Source: JAHWKI01 sp035513575 (GTDB lineage Bacteria > Gemmatimonadota > Gemmatimonadetes > Longimicrobiales > RSA9). From it: a DNA stretch of 64,000 bases. Of this stretch, positions 8,526 to 17,894 are shown piece by piece. Location: contig DATKBW010000034.1 in assembly GCA_035513575.1 (NCBI GenBank), positions 38,237 through 102,236 of the forward strand, given 5' to 3'. The translations under genes and the position numbers were made by a program. Under the pieces are notes generated by a model. It was not told the DNA's origin. It did no database searches and saw only the letters and a list, made by a program, of their open reading frames with translations. Every line of letters starts with the position of its first letter. Within the stretch, counting starts at the first letter, position 1.

Positions 8526-9968
8526 TCATCCCAGGCGCGCGCGGGCCAGGGCCAGCTGTTCGCGCACCGCCGCCGGCGCGGTCCCTCCGGCCGCGGCGCG
8601 GCGCTCCACGGACCGCGCGGCGTCGAACACGTCGTCGAGGGGGATGTCGGCGGACCAGCCCAGGGCGGCGAGGGCGTCAGCGGACACGCGGTCGATGGAG
8701 CCGCCCGACTCCTCGGCCAGCCGGACCACGCGGCCCACCTGTTCGTGGGCCTGGCGGAACGGCATGCCCGCCCGGACCAGGACGTCCGCCAGATCGGTGG
8801 CGAACATGGCCGCGTCGATGGCGGCCGCGCACCGGCTCCGGTCGAGCGTCAGGGTGCGGACGGTCCCGGCCACGGCCGGCAGCAGCGCGTCCAGGGTGTC
8901 GAACGCCTGGAAGAGCGCCTGCTTGTCCTCCTGCAGATCCTTGTTGTACCCGCTCGGCAGCCCCTTCAGGACGGTCAGGAACCCCACGAGCTCCCCGAGC
9001 AGGCGCCCCGCTTTCGCCCGCGCCAGCTCCATGGCGTCCGGGTTCCGCTTCTGCGGCATGAGCGACGAGCCCGTGGAGTACTGGTCGGAGAAGCGGACGA
9101 ACCCGAACTCGGCGGAGCCGAAGAGCACCAGGTCCTCGGCCAGGCGCGACAGGTGCACCCCCACCAGCGACATGACGAAGAGCAGCTCCGCCACCCAGTC
9201 CCGGTCCGCCACGGCATCCACGCTGTTGGCCGTGAGACCGCGCAGGCCCAGCACCTCCTGCAGCAGCACCCGGTCCACGGGGAACGGGCAGCCGGCCACC
9301 GCGCCCGACCCCAGCGGCAGGACGGCCGCGCGCCGGCACGCGTCGGCCAGCCGCTCCCGGTCCCGGTCCAGCGGCCAGAAATGGGAAAGGAGCCAGTGTG
9401 CCGCGGAGATCGGCTGCGCCCGCTGCACGTGCGTGTATCCGGGCATCAGCGTATCCAGATGGTCCTCGGCCTGCTCCAGGAACGCCCGCTGGAGCGCGTC
9501 GATCCCCGCGTCCAGCCGGTCCACCGCGCCCATGGCCCAGAGGCGCGCGTCCGTGGCCACCTGATCGTTCCGCGAGCGCCCCGTGTGCAGCTTGCCCGCT
9601 ACCCCGGGCGCCTCCTCGTGAAGCAGACGCTCCACCAGCGAGTGGATGTCCTCATCGGGGGCCGCGCTCCACTCCCCTTCCGTCCACGCCTCCAGACGGC
9701 CGGCGACCCGGTGCAGACCCGCCCGCAGCTCCCCTTCCTCTTCCGCCGTCACCACCCCGGCCGCCCGGAGCGCGACGGCCCAGGCCAGGCTCCCCGCGAT
9801 GTCTTCCCGCCACAGCCGGCGGTCCACGGGGAGCGACCGGTTCAGCCGCTCCAGCTCCGGCGCGGGCGAGCCGCCGAACCGGCCGCCCCAGAGCCGGCGC
9901 AGAGGGTCTGCGCCGGGACCGGACGACGGCGCCCCGACGGGTGGCGCGTCCGGCCCCACGGCGCTCAC
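8526..9968 (-). CDS. argH: Argininosuccinate lyase
   Basis: Splits argininosuccinate into arginine and fumarate, the last step of arginine synthesis; cytoplasmic tetramer. 480 residues. Visible signatures are KLHTGRSRND (126-135), GYTHVQRAQP (177-186) and the fumarate-lyase signature GSSLMPQKRNP (300-310) with the catalytic loop serine. The GTG start overlaps the TGA of argG as GTGA (9965-9968), so translation is coupled. A 25-residue N-terminal extension before LWGGRF is Pro/Gly-rich and may be poorly conserved; I see no better internal start. Confidence 0.96.
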   Translation of the reverse strand: MSAVGPDAPPVGAPSSGPGADPLRRLWGGRFGGSPAPELERLNRSLPVDRRLWREDIAGSLAWAVALRAAGVVTAEEEGELRAGLHRVAGRLEAWTEGEWSAAPDEDIHSLVERLLHEEAPGVAGKLHTGRSRNDQVATDARLWAMGAVDRLDAGIDALQRAFLEQAEDHLDTLMPGYTHVQRAQPISAAHWLLSHFWPLDRDRERLADACRRAAVLPLGSGAVAGCPFPVDRVLLQEVLGLRGLTANSVDAVADRDWVAELLFVMSLVGVHLSRLAEDLVLFGSAEFGFVRFSDQYSTGSSLMPQKRNPDAMELARAKAGRLLGELVGFLTVLKGLPSGYNKDLQEDKQALFQAFDTLDALLPAVAGTVRTLTLDRSRCAAAIDAAMFATDLADVLVRAGMPFRQAHEQVGRVVRLAEESGGSIDRVSADALAALGWSADIPLDDVFDAARSVERRAAAGGTAPAAVREQLALARARLG

Positions 9969-11284
9969 CGCACGCCTCCCACGCTCACCAGCGGCTCCCG
10001 CCCCTCCACCACATCAGACCCCGCCTCGCGGCCAGGGAACACCGCCACGCCAGCGGCGGGAGTCGGGGTCCGCGGCGTGGCCTCCGCCGCTTCCCGGGCC
10101 CGCAGCGCGGCGACCCGCAGCGGGAGGCCGTACAGGCGGATGAACCCCGCGGCGTCCGCCTGGTCGTACACGTCGTCCTCGCCGAACGTGACGAACCGCT
10201 CGTCGTACAGCGAGAACGGCGACGACCTCCCGACCACGCCGTGCGACCCCTTGTACAGCTTCATCCGCACCTCGCCCGTGACCCGCCGCTGCGTGACGTC
10301 CACCAGCGCATCCATCGCCTCCCGCTCCGGCGTCCACCACCGCCCCTCGTAGACCAGATCCGCGTAACGCGGCGCGATCGAGTCCTTCAGCGCCAGCGTC
10401 CGCCGATCCAGAACCAGCTGCTCGAGCTCCGCATGGGCGGCGTACAGGAGCGTGCCGCCGGGCGTCTCGTACACGCCCCGCGACTTCATCCCCACCAGCC
10501 GGTCCTCCACGATGTCCGCCCGGCCCACGCCGTGCAGCCCCGCCACCTCGTTCAGCCGCTCCAGCAGCGCGACCGCCCCGAGAGGCTCACCGTCCACCGC
10601 CACCGGCGTCCCGGCCTCGAACCCGATGGCCACCGTTTCGGCCTGGTCGGGCGCCTCCGCCGGCGACCGCGTCAGCTGGAAGACGTCCTCCGTCGGTGCC
10701 CACGACGGGTCCTCCAGCGGTCCGCCCTCGTGCGAGATGTGCCACAGGTTCCGGTCCCGCGAGTACAGTTTCGCCCGCGTCGCCGCCACCGGGACACCAT
10801 GCGCCGCCGCGTAGTCCAGCGCGTCCTCCCGCGACCGGATGCTCCACTCCCGCCACGGCGCGATCACCCGCAGCTCCGGCGCCAGCGCCGCGTACGTGAG
10901 CTCGAACCGCACCTGGTCGTTGCCCTTCCCCGTGCAGCCGTGCGCCACCGCCCCCGCTCCCACCGCCCGCGCCACCTCCACCTGGCACCGCGCGATGATC
11001 GGTCGCGCCATCGACGTCCCCAGCAGGTACTTCCGGCCGTACACCGCCCCCGCACGGAGCGTCGGCCACACGAACCCCGTCAGGAACTCCTCGCGCAGAT
11101 CCACCACCTCGCACCCCACCGCTCCGGACGCCAGCGCCTTGGCCTCCAGCCCGTCCAGCTCCTCTCCCTGCCCCACGTCCGCGGCCACGCACAGCACGTC
11201 CACCCCGTGCGCCTCCCGCAGCCACGGAACGATGATCGACGTGTCGAGCCCGCCCGAGTAGGCGAGCACCACCGTTTCAGCCAT
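9965..11284 (-). CDS. argG: Argininosuccinate synthase
   Basis: Condenses citrulline and aspartate with ATP hydrolysis to AMP to form argininosuccinate. The PP-loop AYSGGLDTS is at residues 8-16, and GCTGKGNDQVRFE is the conserved citrulline/aspartate region. The frame is open further upstream, but homology starts with MAETVVLAYSGG at 11284, which has GGTGGAGC about 10 nt upstream. About 439 residues from this start; it carries a C-terminal tail of roughly 40 residues (ATPRTPTPAAGVAVF...) beyond the usual fold. Second gene of argRGH. Confidence 0.96.
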   Translation of the reverse strand: MAETVVLAYSGGLDTSIIVPWLREAHGVDVLCVAADVGQGEELDGLEAKALASGAVGCEVVDLREEFLTGFVWPTLRAGAVYGRKYLLGTSMARPIIARCQVEVARAVGAGAVAHGCTGKGNDQVRFELTYAALAPELRVIAPWREWSIRSREDALDYAAAHGVPVAATRAKLYSRDRNLWHISHEGGPLEDPSWAPTEDVFQLTRSPAEAPDQAETVAIGFEAGTPVAVDGEPLGAVALLERLNEVAGLHGVGRADIVEDRLVGMKSRGVYETPGGTLLYAAHAELEQLVLDRRTLALKDSIAPRYADLVYEGRWWTPEREAMDALVDVTQRRVTGEVRMKLYKGSHGVVGRSSPFSLYDERFVTFGEDDVYDQADAAGFIRLYGLPLRVAALRAREAAEATPRTPTPAAGVAVFPGREAGSDVVEGREPLVSVGGVR

Positions 11285-11331
11285 TGAACCCGCTCCACCG
11301 TTGCGCTGCGTGAAATGATCACCCCCGCGAC

Positions 11332-11365
11332 TGCATAATAAACCGCGATCGTGAAACCTTATGCA
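11332..11365 (-). promoter_or_regulatory. Probable ArgR operator (ARG boxes) overlapping the argG leader
   Basis: A perfect inverted repeat, TGCATAA (11332-11338) and TTATGCA (11359-11365), with 20 nt between, occupies the only AT-rich part of the argR-argG gap. TGCATA-type half sites occur in actinobacterial ARG boxes, and ArgR genes commonly autoregulate their own cluster. On the coding strand TTGCAT and TTTATT, 18 bp apart, could form a weak internal promoter inside the site. ArgR binding is inferred. Confidence 0.6.
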
Positions 11366-11413
11366 ACTGGCGCGGAGTGTCAATGGGTGTGGGGATCCGC
11401 GCGCCGGAGGAGT

Positions 11414-11896
11414 TCAGGAGGAGGGCAGCGCGTCGGGGTCCTCGATTCCGGCGATCTCCTCGATGCGCCGAAGGATGGTCTTGCGCTGGGCGGGCTTGCG
11501 GAGGATGAGGAGGATGGTGTCATCGCCGGCGATGGAGCCGACGACCTCGTCCCATTCCTGGTGGTCGATGGCGACGGCGATGGGCTGAGCGCCGCCGGTG
11601 AGGGTGTGGACGACGAGGAGGTTCCCGACGCCATCGGCGCCGAGGTAGAGGGGCGGCAGGAGGCGGGCGAGGGTGGGGGTGGGGTCGACGACGTCGGCGG
11701 GGACGGTGTAGATGGGTGTCCCGTCGTCGTCGGGCGCCTTGACGAGGCCGAGCTGGCGGATGTCCCTGGAGAGGGTGGCCTGTGCGACGTCGAAGCCCTC
11801 GGCGGCGAGGAGCTCGCGGAGAGTTTCCTGCGACGTGACGCGCGTGTTCCGGATGAGGCGGAGGATGGCGGCCTGGCGCTGCGGCTTGATGGGCAC
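11414..11896 (-). CDS. argR: Arginine repressor
   Basis: 160 residues with the two ArgR domains: an N-terminal winged helix (QAAILRLIRNTRVTSQETL, DVAQATLSRDIRQLGLVK, with the S-R recognition helix) and a C-terminal hexamerisation/arginine-binding domain with GSIAGDDTILLILR, where the GDDT Asp pair binds L-arginine. It is a hexameric arginine-dependent repressor. The start is a GTG at 11896, and an excellent promoter lies just upstream. Being first in argR-argG-argH makes it autoregulated if the site at 11332-11365 or its own promoter is bound. Confidence 0.95.
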   Translation of the reverse strand: MPIKPQRQAAILRLIRNTRVTSQETLRELLAAEGFDVAQATLSRDIRQLGLVKAPDDDGTPIYTVPADVVDPTPTLARLLPPLYLGADGVGNLLVVHTLTGGAQPIAVAIDHQEWDEVVGSIAGDDTILLILRKPAQRKTILRRIEEIAGIEDPDALPSS

Positions 11897-11934
11897 GGGC
11901 TGGTCGGGGAGCGGGTCGCAGGGGCGGCCCGGAC

Positions 11935-11962
11935 ATTATACGCGACGGGACCATCGCGGCAA
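11935..11962 (-). promoter_or_regulatory. Sigma-70-type promoter of argRGH
   Basis: Reading the minus strand: -35 TTGCCG (11962-11957), a 16-bp spacer, then a perfect -10 TATAAT (11940-11935). This predicts a start site near 11928 and a leader of about 30 nt before the argR GTG. It is the best promoter match in the window. Confidence 0.75.
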
Positions 11963-12009
11963 CGGCATCGGTGCACCCGGGTGGGCGCGTGCAGCCTCGC
12001 GCTCCTCGC

Positions 12010-14682
12010 CTACCGGCTCCTCGGATTCTCCCTCTGGAGCTCGACCAGGTCCGCGCTCCAGCGGGTGTCGTCGCCCAGCAGGTGCTCGACGAAGTACTCG
12101 GCGCGGAGCCAGAACCAGTAGTCGCTCATGTTCCCGTAGCCGTGCCGCTGGCCGGGGAACTCGAAGTAGTCGAAGCGCTTGTTGGCCTTGATGAGCGCCT
12201 CGGCCATGCGCAGCGTGTTGGCGTGGTGGACGTTGTTGTCGATGTCGCCGGTGGTCAGGAGCAGGTGTCCCTTGAGGTTCCGCGCCAGGTCCGGGTTCTT
12301 GGCGATCTCGTACTCGAAGGTGACCTTCCCCGAGTCGTCGACGACCTCCTTCACGCCGTGGTGGGTCTCGGACCACCAGCGGTTGTAGACGTCGTTGGTG
12401 TGGTTCCCGGAGCTGGAGACGGCCACGTCGAAGAAGTCCGGGTACACCAGCATGGCGGCGGTCGACATGAAGCCGCCGCCCGAGTGGCCGTAGATGCCGA
12501 CGCGGTCCGTGTCGATGAACGGGAGCTGGTCGGCGAGCTGCTCGATGGTGACCTTCTTGTCCTCCAGGCCGTAGTCGCGGAGGTTGCCGTAGCCGTAGTT
12601 GTGGTACCACTTCGACCGGGACGGGTGGCCGCCGCGGTTCCCCACCGTGATCACCACGAAGCCGAACTGCGCCAGCGCGCTCTCGTACCGGTTCGTCGAG
12701 AACGACTTGGACACCGCCTCCGTCTGCGGGCCCGGGTACACGTACGCGATGATCGGGTAGCGCCGGTTCGGGTCGAAGTCGAACGGCAGGTACATCACGC
12801 CGTACAGGTCGGTGATGCCGTCGCCCGCCTTCACCCGGAACGGCTCCGGCATGCGCCACCCCGCGGCCATCAGCCGGTCGAAGTCCGCCGTCTCCAGCGG
12901 CGCCACCTCGCCGCCCGCCGCGTTCCGCAGCGTCGCCGCGGGGACCGTGTTGACGCGGGAGTAGTTGTCCACGAAGAACCGCGTGGAGGGACCGACGCTC
13001 ACGCGGTGGTCGTAGTTGCCGGGGTTGAGCAGCCGGAGTCCGCTCCCGTCCGCGCCGACGCGGTACAGGTGCGTGTAGTACGGGTCCTCGCCCCCCTCGC
13101 GGCCGCTCGCCTCGAAGTAGATGACGCCGTTGCGGCCGTCGACGGCCTCGATCCCGTGCACCGCGAACTCGCCCTGGGTCACCTGGTTCTTCAGCCGCCC
13201 GTCCGCGCCGTAGCGGTAGAGGTGGGCCCAGCCGTCGCGCTCCGACCACCAGAGGATGTCCCCGTTCGGGAGCATGTCCGGGTTGCGCGTCTCCATGTAC
13301 GTGTTGAGCCGGTCCTCGAACAGCGTCCGGGCCTGCCCGGTGCGCGCATCCGCCACCATCAGGTCCACGCGGTGCCGGTCCCGGCTGATGCGGGCGAAGT
13401 GGACCAGGTCGGAGCCATCGCCCAGCCATATCTGCCGGAACGGCTCGGTGCTGTCCGGGTAGCGGAACTGTCGGGCGGTCGCGATGTTCAGCGACTCGTC
13501 CTTCCACGCGTCCGGCCACTCCACCCTCGTCGCGCGGCGGCCCGCCAGGTCGTAGATCCAGAGCTCGCTCTGCGTGACGTGCTCCTCGCCCGGCATGTCG
13601 TACCGGTAGCTCTCCAGCTCCGGCCGCTTGTTGCCCACCGAGTGGATCACCCACAGCTCGCCCACCTTCCGCTGGTCCGTCCGGACCATCGCCAGGCGCC
13701 GCGAGTCCCTCGACCAGACGACGGGCGCCGGCTTCCGCCAGTCCTTCTTCTTCTCCTTCTCCACGTCCGTGTCGCCCCGGTCCGCCCCGGTCGACGCCCA
13801 GCCGTAGTGCGCCTCGCCATCCTCCGTCAGGCGGGTCTCCTCCACCTCCACCAGCTGGTCCAGCGAGTCCGCCTTCTCCCCGCTCTCCCCCCGTCGCGCG
13901 TCCAGGACCTTCTCGTACTCCGAGCGGCTCATCAGCCACAGGTCGTTCTGCTTCGCGTAGACGACGCTGCTCCCGTCCGGCGACACGCTCGCCCAGCCCG
14001 GGTGGTCATCCGGCTCCTCGTATTCCTCCAGCTCCCGCAGCGTCTGCGTGTTCACGTCGTAACGGAAGTAATGGACCTTCTTCTTCGCCTTCTCCCGCCC
14101 GTTCCCCCGCCGCTCCCGCTGCCCCTCCCCCAGGGTGTCCACCTGCTCCCCCAGGATCCCGTCGTCCTCCTTCTCCTCGTCCTGCGACGACTCCACCTCG
14201 AACTCCACGGTGTTCGCGTCGATGAAGCGGATCTCCCGGATCGGCAGGTGGCGTGCGTCGTAGGGGTCCCGGGTGATCCGGGTCAGCTCCGCCGCCAGCT
14301 TCGCGTTGTCGAAGACCAGCCGCTTCCGGCCACGGGCCGCGTCCACCACCCGGAAGGACTTCCCCTCGCTCGTCTCGAAGTCGTACCAGAACGCTTCGCT
14401 CCCCTCGATCCACCGGGGGTTCACGCTCGTGCTGTGGATCAGGTCGTCCAGCTTGTAGGGCGCGAAGCGCGCCGCCAGGCGGTAGTTCGCCGAGCCGGGG
14501 CCGCCCACCACCTCCATGGAGCGGACGGACGGCACCGCCGGGCGGACGGGCGGCGCCGCTTCCGTGGCGGCCTGGGCGGCGAGCCCGGGCTCCGTCGGCA
14601 GGAGGGCGAGGGAGAGCGTGATCGCCAGCGCGAGGGCGGCGTTCCGGCCCACGCGGGCGTGAGCGCGGCGGGTTCCATTCAT
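12010..14682 (-). CDS. Secreted S9 family peptidase (dipeptidyl peptidase IV-like)
   Basis: A serine exopeptidase of the prolyl oligopeptidase clan, exported through an N-terminal signal (ALALAITLSLALLPTEPGLA). The first about 600 residues form the DPPIV-type beta-propeller (LVWSRDSRRLAM-like blades). The C-terminal alpha/beta hydrolase has GIYGHSGGG (nucleophile Ser about 734), TTGDIDNNVHH (Asp about 813) and FPGQRHGYG (His about 847). 890 residues from the ATG at 14682, which is preceded by CCGGAGGACC; the longer upstream frame lacks sense. A Glu/Lys/Arg-rich insert (DEEKEDDGILGEQ, RRGNGREKAKKK) at about 170-210 is unusual. It probably releases X-Pro or similar dipeptides for nutrition. Confidence 0.9.
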   Translation of the reverse strand: MNGTRRAHARVGRNAALALAITLSLALLPTEPGLAAQAATEAAPPVRPAVPSVRSMEVVGGPGSANYRLAARFAPYKLDDLIHSTSVNPRWIEGSEAFWYDFETSEGKSFRVVDAARGRKRLVFDNAKLAAELTRITRDPYDARHLPIREIRFIDANTVEFEVESSQDEEKEDDGILGEQVDTLGEGQRERRGNGREKAKKKVHYFRYDVNTQTLRELEEYEEPDDHPGWASVSPDGSSVVYAKQNDLWLMSRSEYEKVLDARRGESGEKADSLDQLVEVEETRLTEDGEAHYGWASTGADRGDTDVEKEKKKDWRKPAPVVWSRDSRRLAMVRTDQRKVGELWVIHSVGNKRPELESYRYDMPGEEHVTQSELWIYDLAGRRATRVEWPDAWKDESLNIATARQFRYPDSTEPFRQIWLGDGSDLVHFARISRDRHRVDLMVADARTGQARTLFEDRLNTYMETRNPDMLPNGDILWWSERDGWAHLYRYGADGRLKNQVTQGEFAVHGIEAVDGRNGVIYFEASGREGGEDPYYTHLYRVGADGSGLRLLNPGNYDHRVSVGPSTRFFVDNYSRVNTVPAATLRNAAGGEVAPLETADFDRLMAAGWRMPEPFRVKAGDGITDLYGVMYLPFDFDPNRRYPIIAYVYPGPQTEAVSKSFSTNRYESALAQFGFVVITVGNRGGHPSRSKWYHNYGYGNLRDYGLEDKKVTIEQLADQLPFIDTDRVGIYGHSGGGFMSTAAMLVYPDFFDVAVSSSGNHTNDVYNRWWSETHHGVKEVVDDSGKVTFEYEIAKNPDLARNLKGHLLLTTGDIDNNVHHANTLRMAEALIKANKRFDYFEFPGQRHGYGNMSDYWFWLRAEYFVEHLLGDDTRWSADLVELQRENPRSR

Positions 14683-14898
14683 CGAGGTCCTCCGGCAGGG
14701 TCGTTGTTGCGGTCGATCGGGCGAGGATACGGTCGGGACACGGTGCGCGCCAACTCGGGCCTCATCCAGGTGTGACGCGCGAGCGCAGGGTTCCGTTGGG
14801 CGGGAGACGCCGCATTCGCCTCGTTTGGTGACCTCGCCGCCGGTGTGGAACGCCCCATGCACTGACGACGGGTGGATCCAAAACGGAGAAGTCGAGCC

Positions 14899-15675
14899 AT
14901 GCGAAAGAACCTGCTCCTTGCCTCCCTCACGGCCGCGGTCATCGCCGTCGGCGCCGCGACCGCGTCGGCCCAGCAGCCGTGCGGGGGGTTCTACACCATC
15001 CGTCCGGGCGATACGCTCGCGGACATCGCCATCCGCTGCGCCACCAGCGTCCCGGCGCTGCTGGCGGCGAATCCCGCGATCCGGGACGAGAGGGATTTCC
15101 AGCCGGGCGGCCAGATGCGGATGCCGGGGCCGGGGGTCCGGCCCACACCGATGGAGGCGTGCGGCGGGTTCTACACGGTCCGCCCCGGAGACACGCTGGA
15201 CGAGATCGCGCAGAAGTGCGGCCTCACGATTCCCCTCATCCTCGCGGCCAACCCCGCGCTCGAGAACCCGGACAACATGAGGGCCGGCGGCAAGGTGCGG
15301 ATCCCGGACCTCCCCCGCATCGGGACCGTGTTCGAGCCGGTGATCATCGGGCCCACCGGCGCGGTGGTCGTGGGGCCGGATTCCGCCGCCGTCGCCGCCG
15401 CCGCGCCCGACGCCGCGACGCCCGCGGATACCGCGGTCGACCCCGAGCCCTTCGTCCGCTACGAGGGCGTGCTCCGGCGCGGCGCGCGATGCACCGTCCT
15501 GCGGACGGCGACCGGGACGGAGGTGGGGCTCCCGGGGCCGCTGACCGGGGGCGGGTTCGAGATCGGCGACCGCGTCGTCGTCACGGGGCCGGCCGCCCCC
15601 GCCGCGGAGTGCGGCACGGATCGGGCGGTGACGGTGCGGATCATGTGGCGGCCGCGGGGCGAGGGGGCCGGGTGA
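14899..15675 (+). CDS. Exported protein with two LysM domains and a C-terminal OB-like domain
   Basis: 258 residues with a signal peptide cleaved after ATASAQ. Two near-identical LysM modules follow, CGGFYTIRPGDTLADIAIRC and CGGFYTVRPGDTLDEIAQKC, each containing a Cys pair likely to form a disulphide. An Ala-rich linker leads to a C-terminal region, YEGVLRRGARCTVLRTATG ... FEIGDRVVVTG, with the layout of small OB-type beta barrels (DUF5818-like; inference). The Cys-bounded LysM form is less common than the plain type. It probably binds peptidoglycan in the periplasm. The ATG is preceded by GGAGAAG. Confidence 0.75.
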   Translation: MRKNLLLASLTAAVIAVGAATASAQQPCGGFYTIRPGDTLADIAIRCATSVPALLAANPAIRDERDFQPGGQMRMPGPGVRPTPMEACGGFYTVRPGDTLDEIAQKCGLTIPLILAANPALENPDNMRAGGKVRIPDLPRIGTVFEPVIIGPTGAVVVGPDSAAVAAAAPDAATPADTAVDPEPFVRYEGVLRRGARCTVLRTATGTEVGLPGPLTGGGFEIGDRVVVTGPAAPAAECGTDRAVTVRIMWRPRGEGAG

Positions 15676-15750
15676 GCGACCTGACCTCGAAGCAGCGGGC
15701 GCCTGCGACCTCGTGGCGGCGGTGGGCCGGTGCCTGGAGGAGAACGACCG

Positions 15751-17514
15751 CTAGCGTCGTTCGTGGACCACTCGCCCGCCGACGAGGGTCAGCACGACCC
15801 GCACGTCCCTGAGCCGCGCGGGCTCGACTTCGAGGGGGTTGGCGTCCAGCACGACGAGGTCGGCGAGGAATCCCGGCCGGAGCCGCCCCTTGTAGGCCTC
15901 TTCTCCCGCCACCCTGGCGTTGTTCACGGTGTACGCCCGGAGGGCCGTCTCCGCGTTGATCCGCTCCTGCGGATACCAGCCCCCGGCGGGCGTCCCCTCG
16001 AGCGTCTGTCGGGTCACGGCGGCGTACATGCCGTGGAGCGGGTTGGACGTGTACCATGCCGCGTTCGTCCCCGGCCAGTCGCTCCCGAACGACAGGAGCA
16101 CGCCGGCCTCGTGGAGAGTGCGGAACGCGTACGCCCAGCGGGCCCGCTCGCCGATGCGCTCCTCCATCCACCGCATGTCATCGATGGTGTGGTAGGGCTG
16201 CATCTCGGCGACGATGCCGAGCCTGGCCTGTCGCCGCGCGGTCTCGGGGCCGCGGATCACCTGGTTGTGGATGATGGCGAAGCGCCGTCCCGGCCTGGGT
16301 CCGTTCGCCTCCATGACCCTCTCGAAGATGTCGAGGATCGTGTCGATGGCGGCATCGCCGATGGCGTGGACCCGGGGGTTCAGCCCCGCGGAGTCGGCGG
16401 CGCGCACCAGCCGCTCCATGTTCCCCGGCGGCTCGAGCCCGGACCCGTGGCCGGTCACGTGGCCCGTGTTCGTCGCGTCCCGCCACACCCCGCGGACGCC
16501 CGTGGTGAGATAGGGCTCGTGGAAGCGGGCGGACGAGTTCCCCATGATCCCGTCGACGAACCCCTTCAGCCCCTGGTAGCGGATCCATTCGTCGCCGTAC
16601 CCCTCCACGATCCCCGCGTCGCGCATCTCGTCCCACGTGTCCAGGACCAGCCGCATGTTGACCCGGCTCGTCAGCTCGCCCGCCCGACGGAGACGGTGGT
16701 ACACCTCCACCTGGGAGGGCGGCGTGATGTCGAAGAAGGTGGTCACGCCGTGCTGCCGGAGGTCCTCGAGCGCCGCCCGTGCCTCGGCCAGCCGCTGCTC
16801 CATCGCTTTCGCCGGGATCCCTCCCCGGATTCGCTCCGCCGCGGCCGCGTCCAGCCGGCCGGTGGGGACCCCGCCCTCGCACTCGACACCCGCCCAGGAG
16901 CAGTCCGCCCCGGCCGCCGCCAGCGCCGCGGCGTTGGCCAGGAAGAGCGTCCGGTCCCAGCTCCAGAGCAGCGCCGGGTGCGCCGGCGACACGGAATCCA
17001 CGAGGTCCCGCCCCGGACGGAACGGCGTCGCCGGCTCCCGGCGCGGGTCATCGCGCCCGGTCGAGCTGCGGGCCCACTGCTCGTACGCGCCCCAGCTCCC
17101 GCCCACCATCCATGCGCCCACCGGGAGCCGCCCGGCCGTCTCCCGCACCGCGCGGACCAGCCCCGCCGCGTCTGCCACCTCGAGGAGGTTGATGCCCAGG
17201 AGCAGCTCGCCCGCGCGGTCGAAGTGGGTGTGGTTGTCGATGAAGCCGGGCGAGACGAAGCGACCCCGCAGCGCGATCGTCCGCGTGAGGGGCCCCGCGT
17301 ACCTGTCGATCTCGGCGGCGGTGCCCACCGCGAGGATCCGGTCGCCGCGCACGGCCACGGCCTCGGCCCACGGCCGGTCCTCGTCCCCCGTCCACACGCG
17401 GCCGCCCGTCAGGACGAGGTCGGCGGGTGGCGTGCCCTGTCCCACCAGGGCGGGCGGCCCGGCGAAAACCATGAGCGCGGCGGCAAGGGCGGCGGCGAGA
17501 CGGGTCCCGTTCAT
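15751..17514 (-). CDS. Exported amidohydrolase of the YtcJ-like family
   Basis: 587 residues with a signal peptide (AAALAAALMVFAG, cleavage near VGQG). The metal-dependent hydrolase fold is shown by SPGFIDNHTHF (metal-binding His 95 and 97), VHAIGDAAIDTIL, FAIIHNQVI and the terminal GRLRPGFLADLVVLDANPL typical of the YtcJ/imidazolonepropionase-like group. It hydrolyses C-N bonds in an unknown substrate and, having a signal peptide, works outside the cytoplasm. GlyGlySer-Trp (VGGSWGAYEQW) and the GNSSARF region also match family members. Convergent with the LysM gene. Confidence 0.88.
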   Translation of the reverse strand: MNGTRLAAALAAALMVFAGPPALVGQGTPPADLVLTGGRVWTGDEDRPWAEAVAVRGDRILAVGTAAEIDRYAGPLTRTIALRGRFVSPGFIDNHTHFDRAGELLLGINLLEVADAAGLVRAVRETAGRLPVGAWMVGGSWGAYEQWARSSTGRDDPRREPATPFRPGRDLVDSVSPAHPALLWSWDRTLFLANAAALAAAGADCSWAGVECEGGVPTGRLDAAAAERIRGGIPAKAMEQRLAEARAALEDLRQHGVTTFFDITPPSQVEVYHRLRRAGELTSRVNMRLVLDTWDEMRDAGIVEGYGDEWIRYQGLKGFVDGIMGNSSARFHEPYLTTGVRGVWRDATNTGHVTGHGSGLEPPGNMERLVRAADSAGLNPRVHAIGDAAIDTILDIFERVMEANGPRPGRRFAIIHNQVIRGPETARRQARLGIVAEMQPYHTIDDMRWMEERIGERARWAYAFRTLHEAGVLLSFGSDWPGTNAAWYTSNPLHGMYAAVTRQTLEGTPAGGWYPQERINAETALRAYTVNNARVAGEEAYKGRLRPGFLADLVVLDANPLEVEPARLRDVRVVLTLVGGRVVHERR

Positions 17515-17660
17515 GCGGGTCCTCCTCCTGAAGTCCGTGGGCGGGGCTCCGGCCGGCGTCCACAGTAGGCCGGGGGCGCAGGGGGGAGCAAGCGCGGCGC
17601 CCCCGGACGCTGGCCCGGTCCGTGCACCCCCGCGCGAAGAGCCCGACCAGGGAGGCGAAC

Positions 17661-17894
17661 ATGGCGAAGTGCGAAGTCTGCGGGAACGAGTACCACATGT
17701 CCTTCGAGGTGATCACGGCCGGCAACCGTCACGTGTTCGACAGCTTCGAATGCGCGATCCACAGGCTGGCCCCCATCTGTGAGACGTGCGGCGTCAGGAT
17801 CGCCGGCCACGGCATCGAGGCGAGCGGGACCTTCTACTGCTGCGCGAGCTGCGCCCGGGCGGCGGGGGTGACCGAGGCCGCGGACAACGTGTAG
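17661..17894 (+). CDS. Small zinc-ribbon protein of the prokaryotic metallothionein-like type
   Basis: 77 residues with eight Cys and several His: CEVCGNEYHMSFEV, FDSFECAIHRLAP, CETCGVRIAGHGIE and FYCCASCAR. These form two treble-clef/zinc-ribbon-like knuckles. Proteins of this layout are often labelled prokaryotic metallothionein, although they look more like small structural zinc-binding domains. The ATG at 17661 follows GGGAGGCG at a good distance. It stands alone between the divergent amidohydrolase gene and the zinc protease gene. Cytosolic; role unknown. Confidence 0.8.
   Translation: MAKCEVCGNEYHMSFEVITAGNRHVFDSFECAIHRLAPICETCGVRIAGHGIEASGTFYCCASCARAAGVTEAADNV

Noticed and set aside
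11971..14775. A 934-codon plus-strand frame opposite the S9 peptidase
   Set aside because: Low-complexity Val/Arg/His/Leu composition typical of an antisense shadow; the minus strand has a full catalytic triad.
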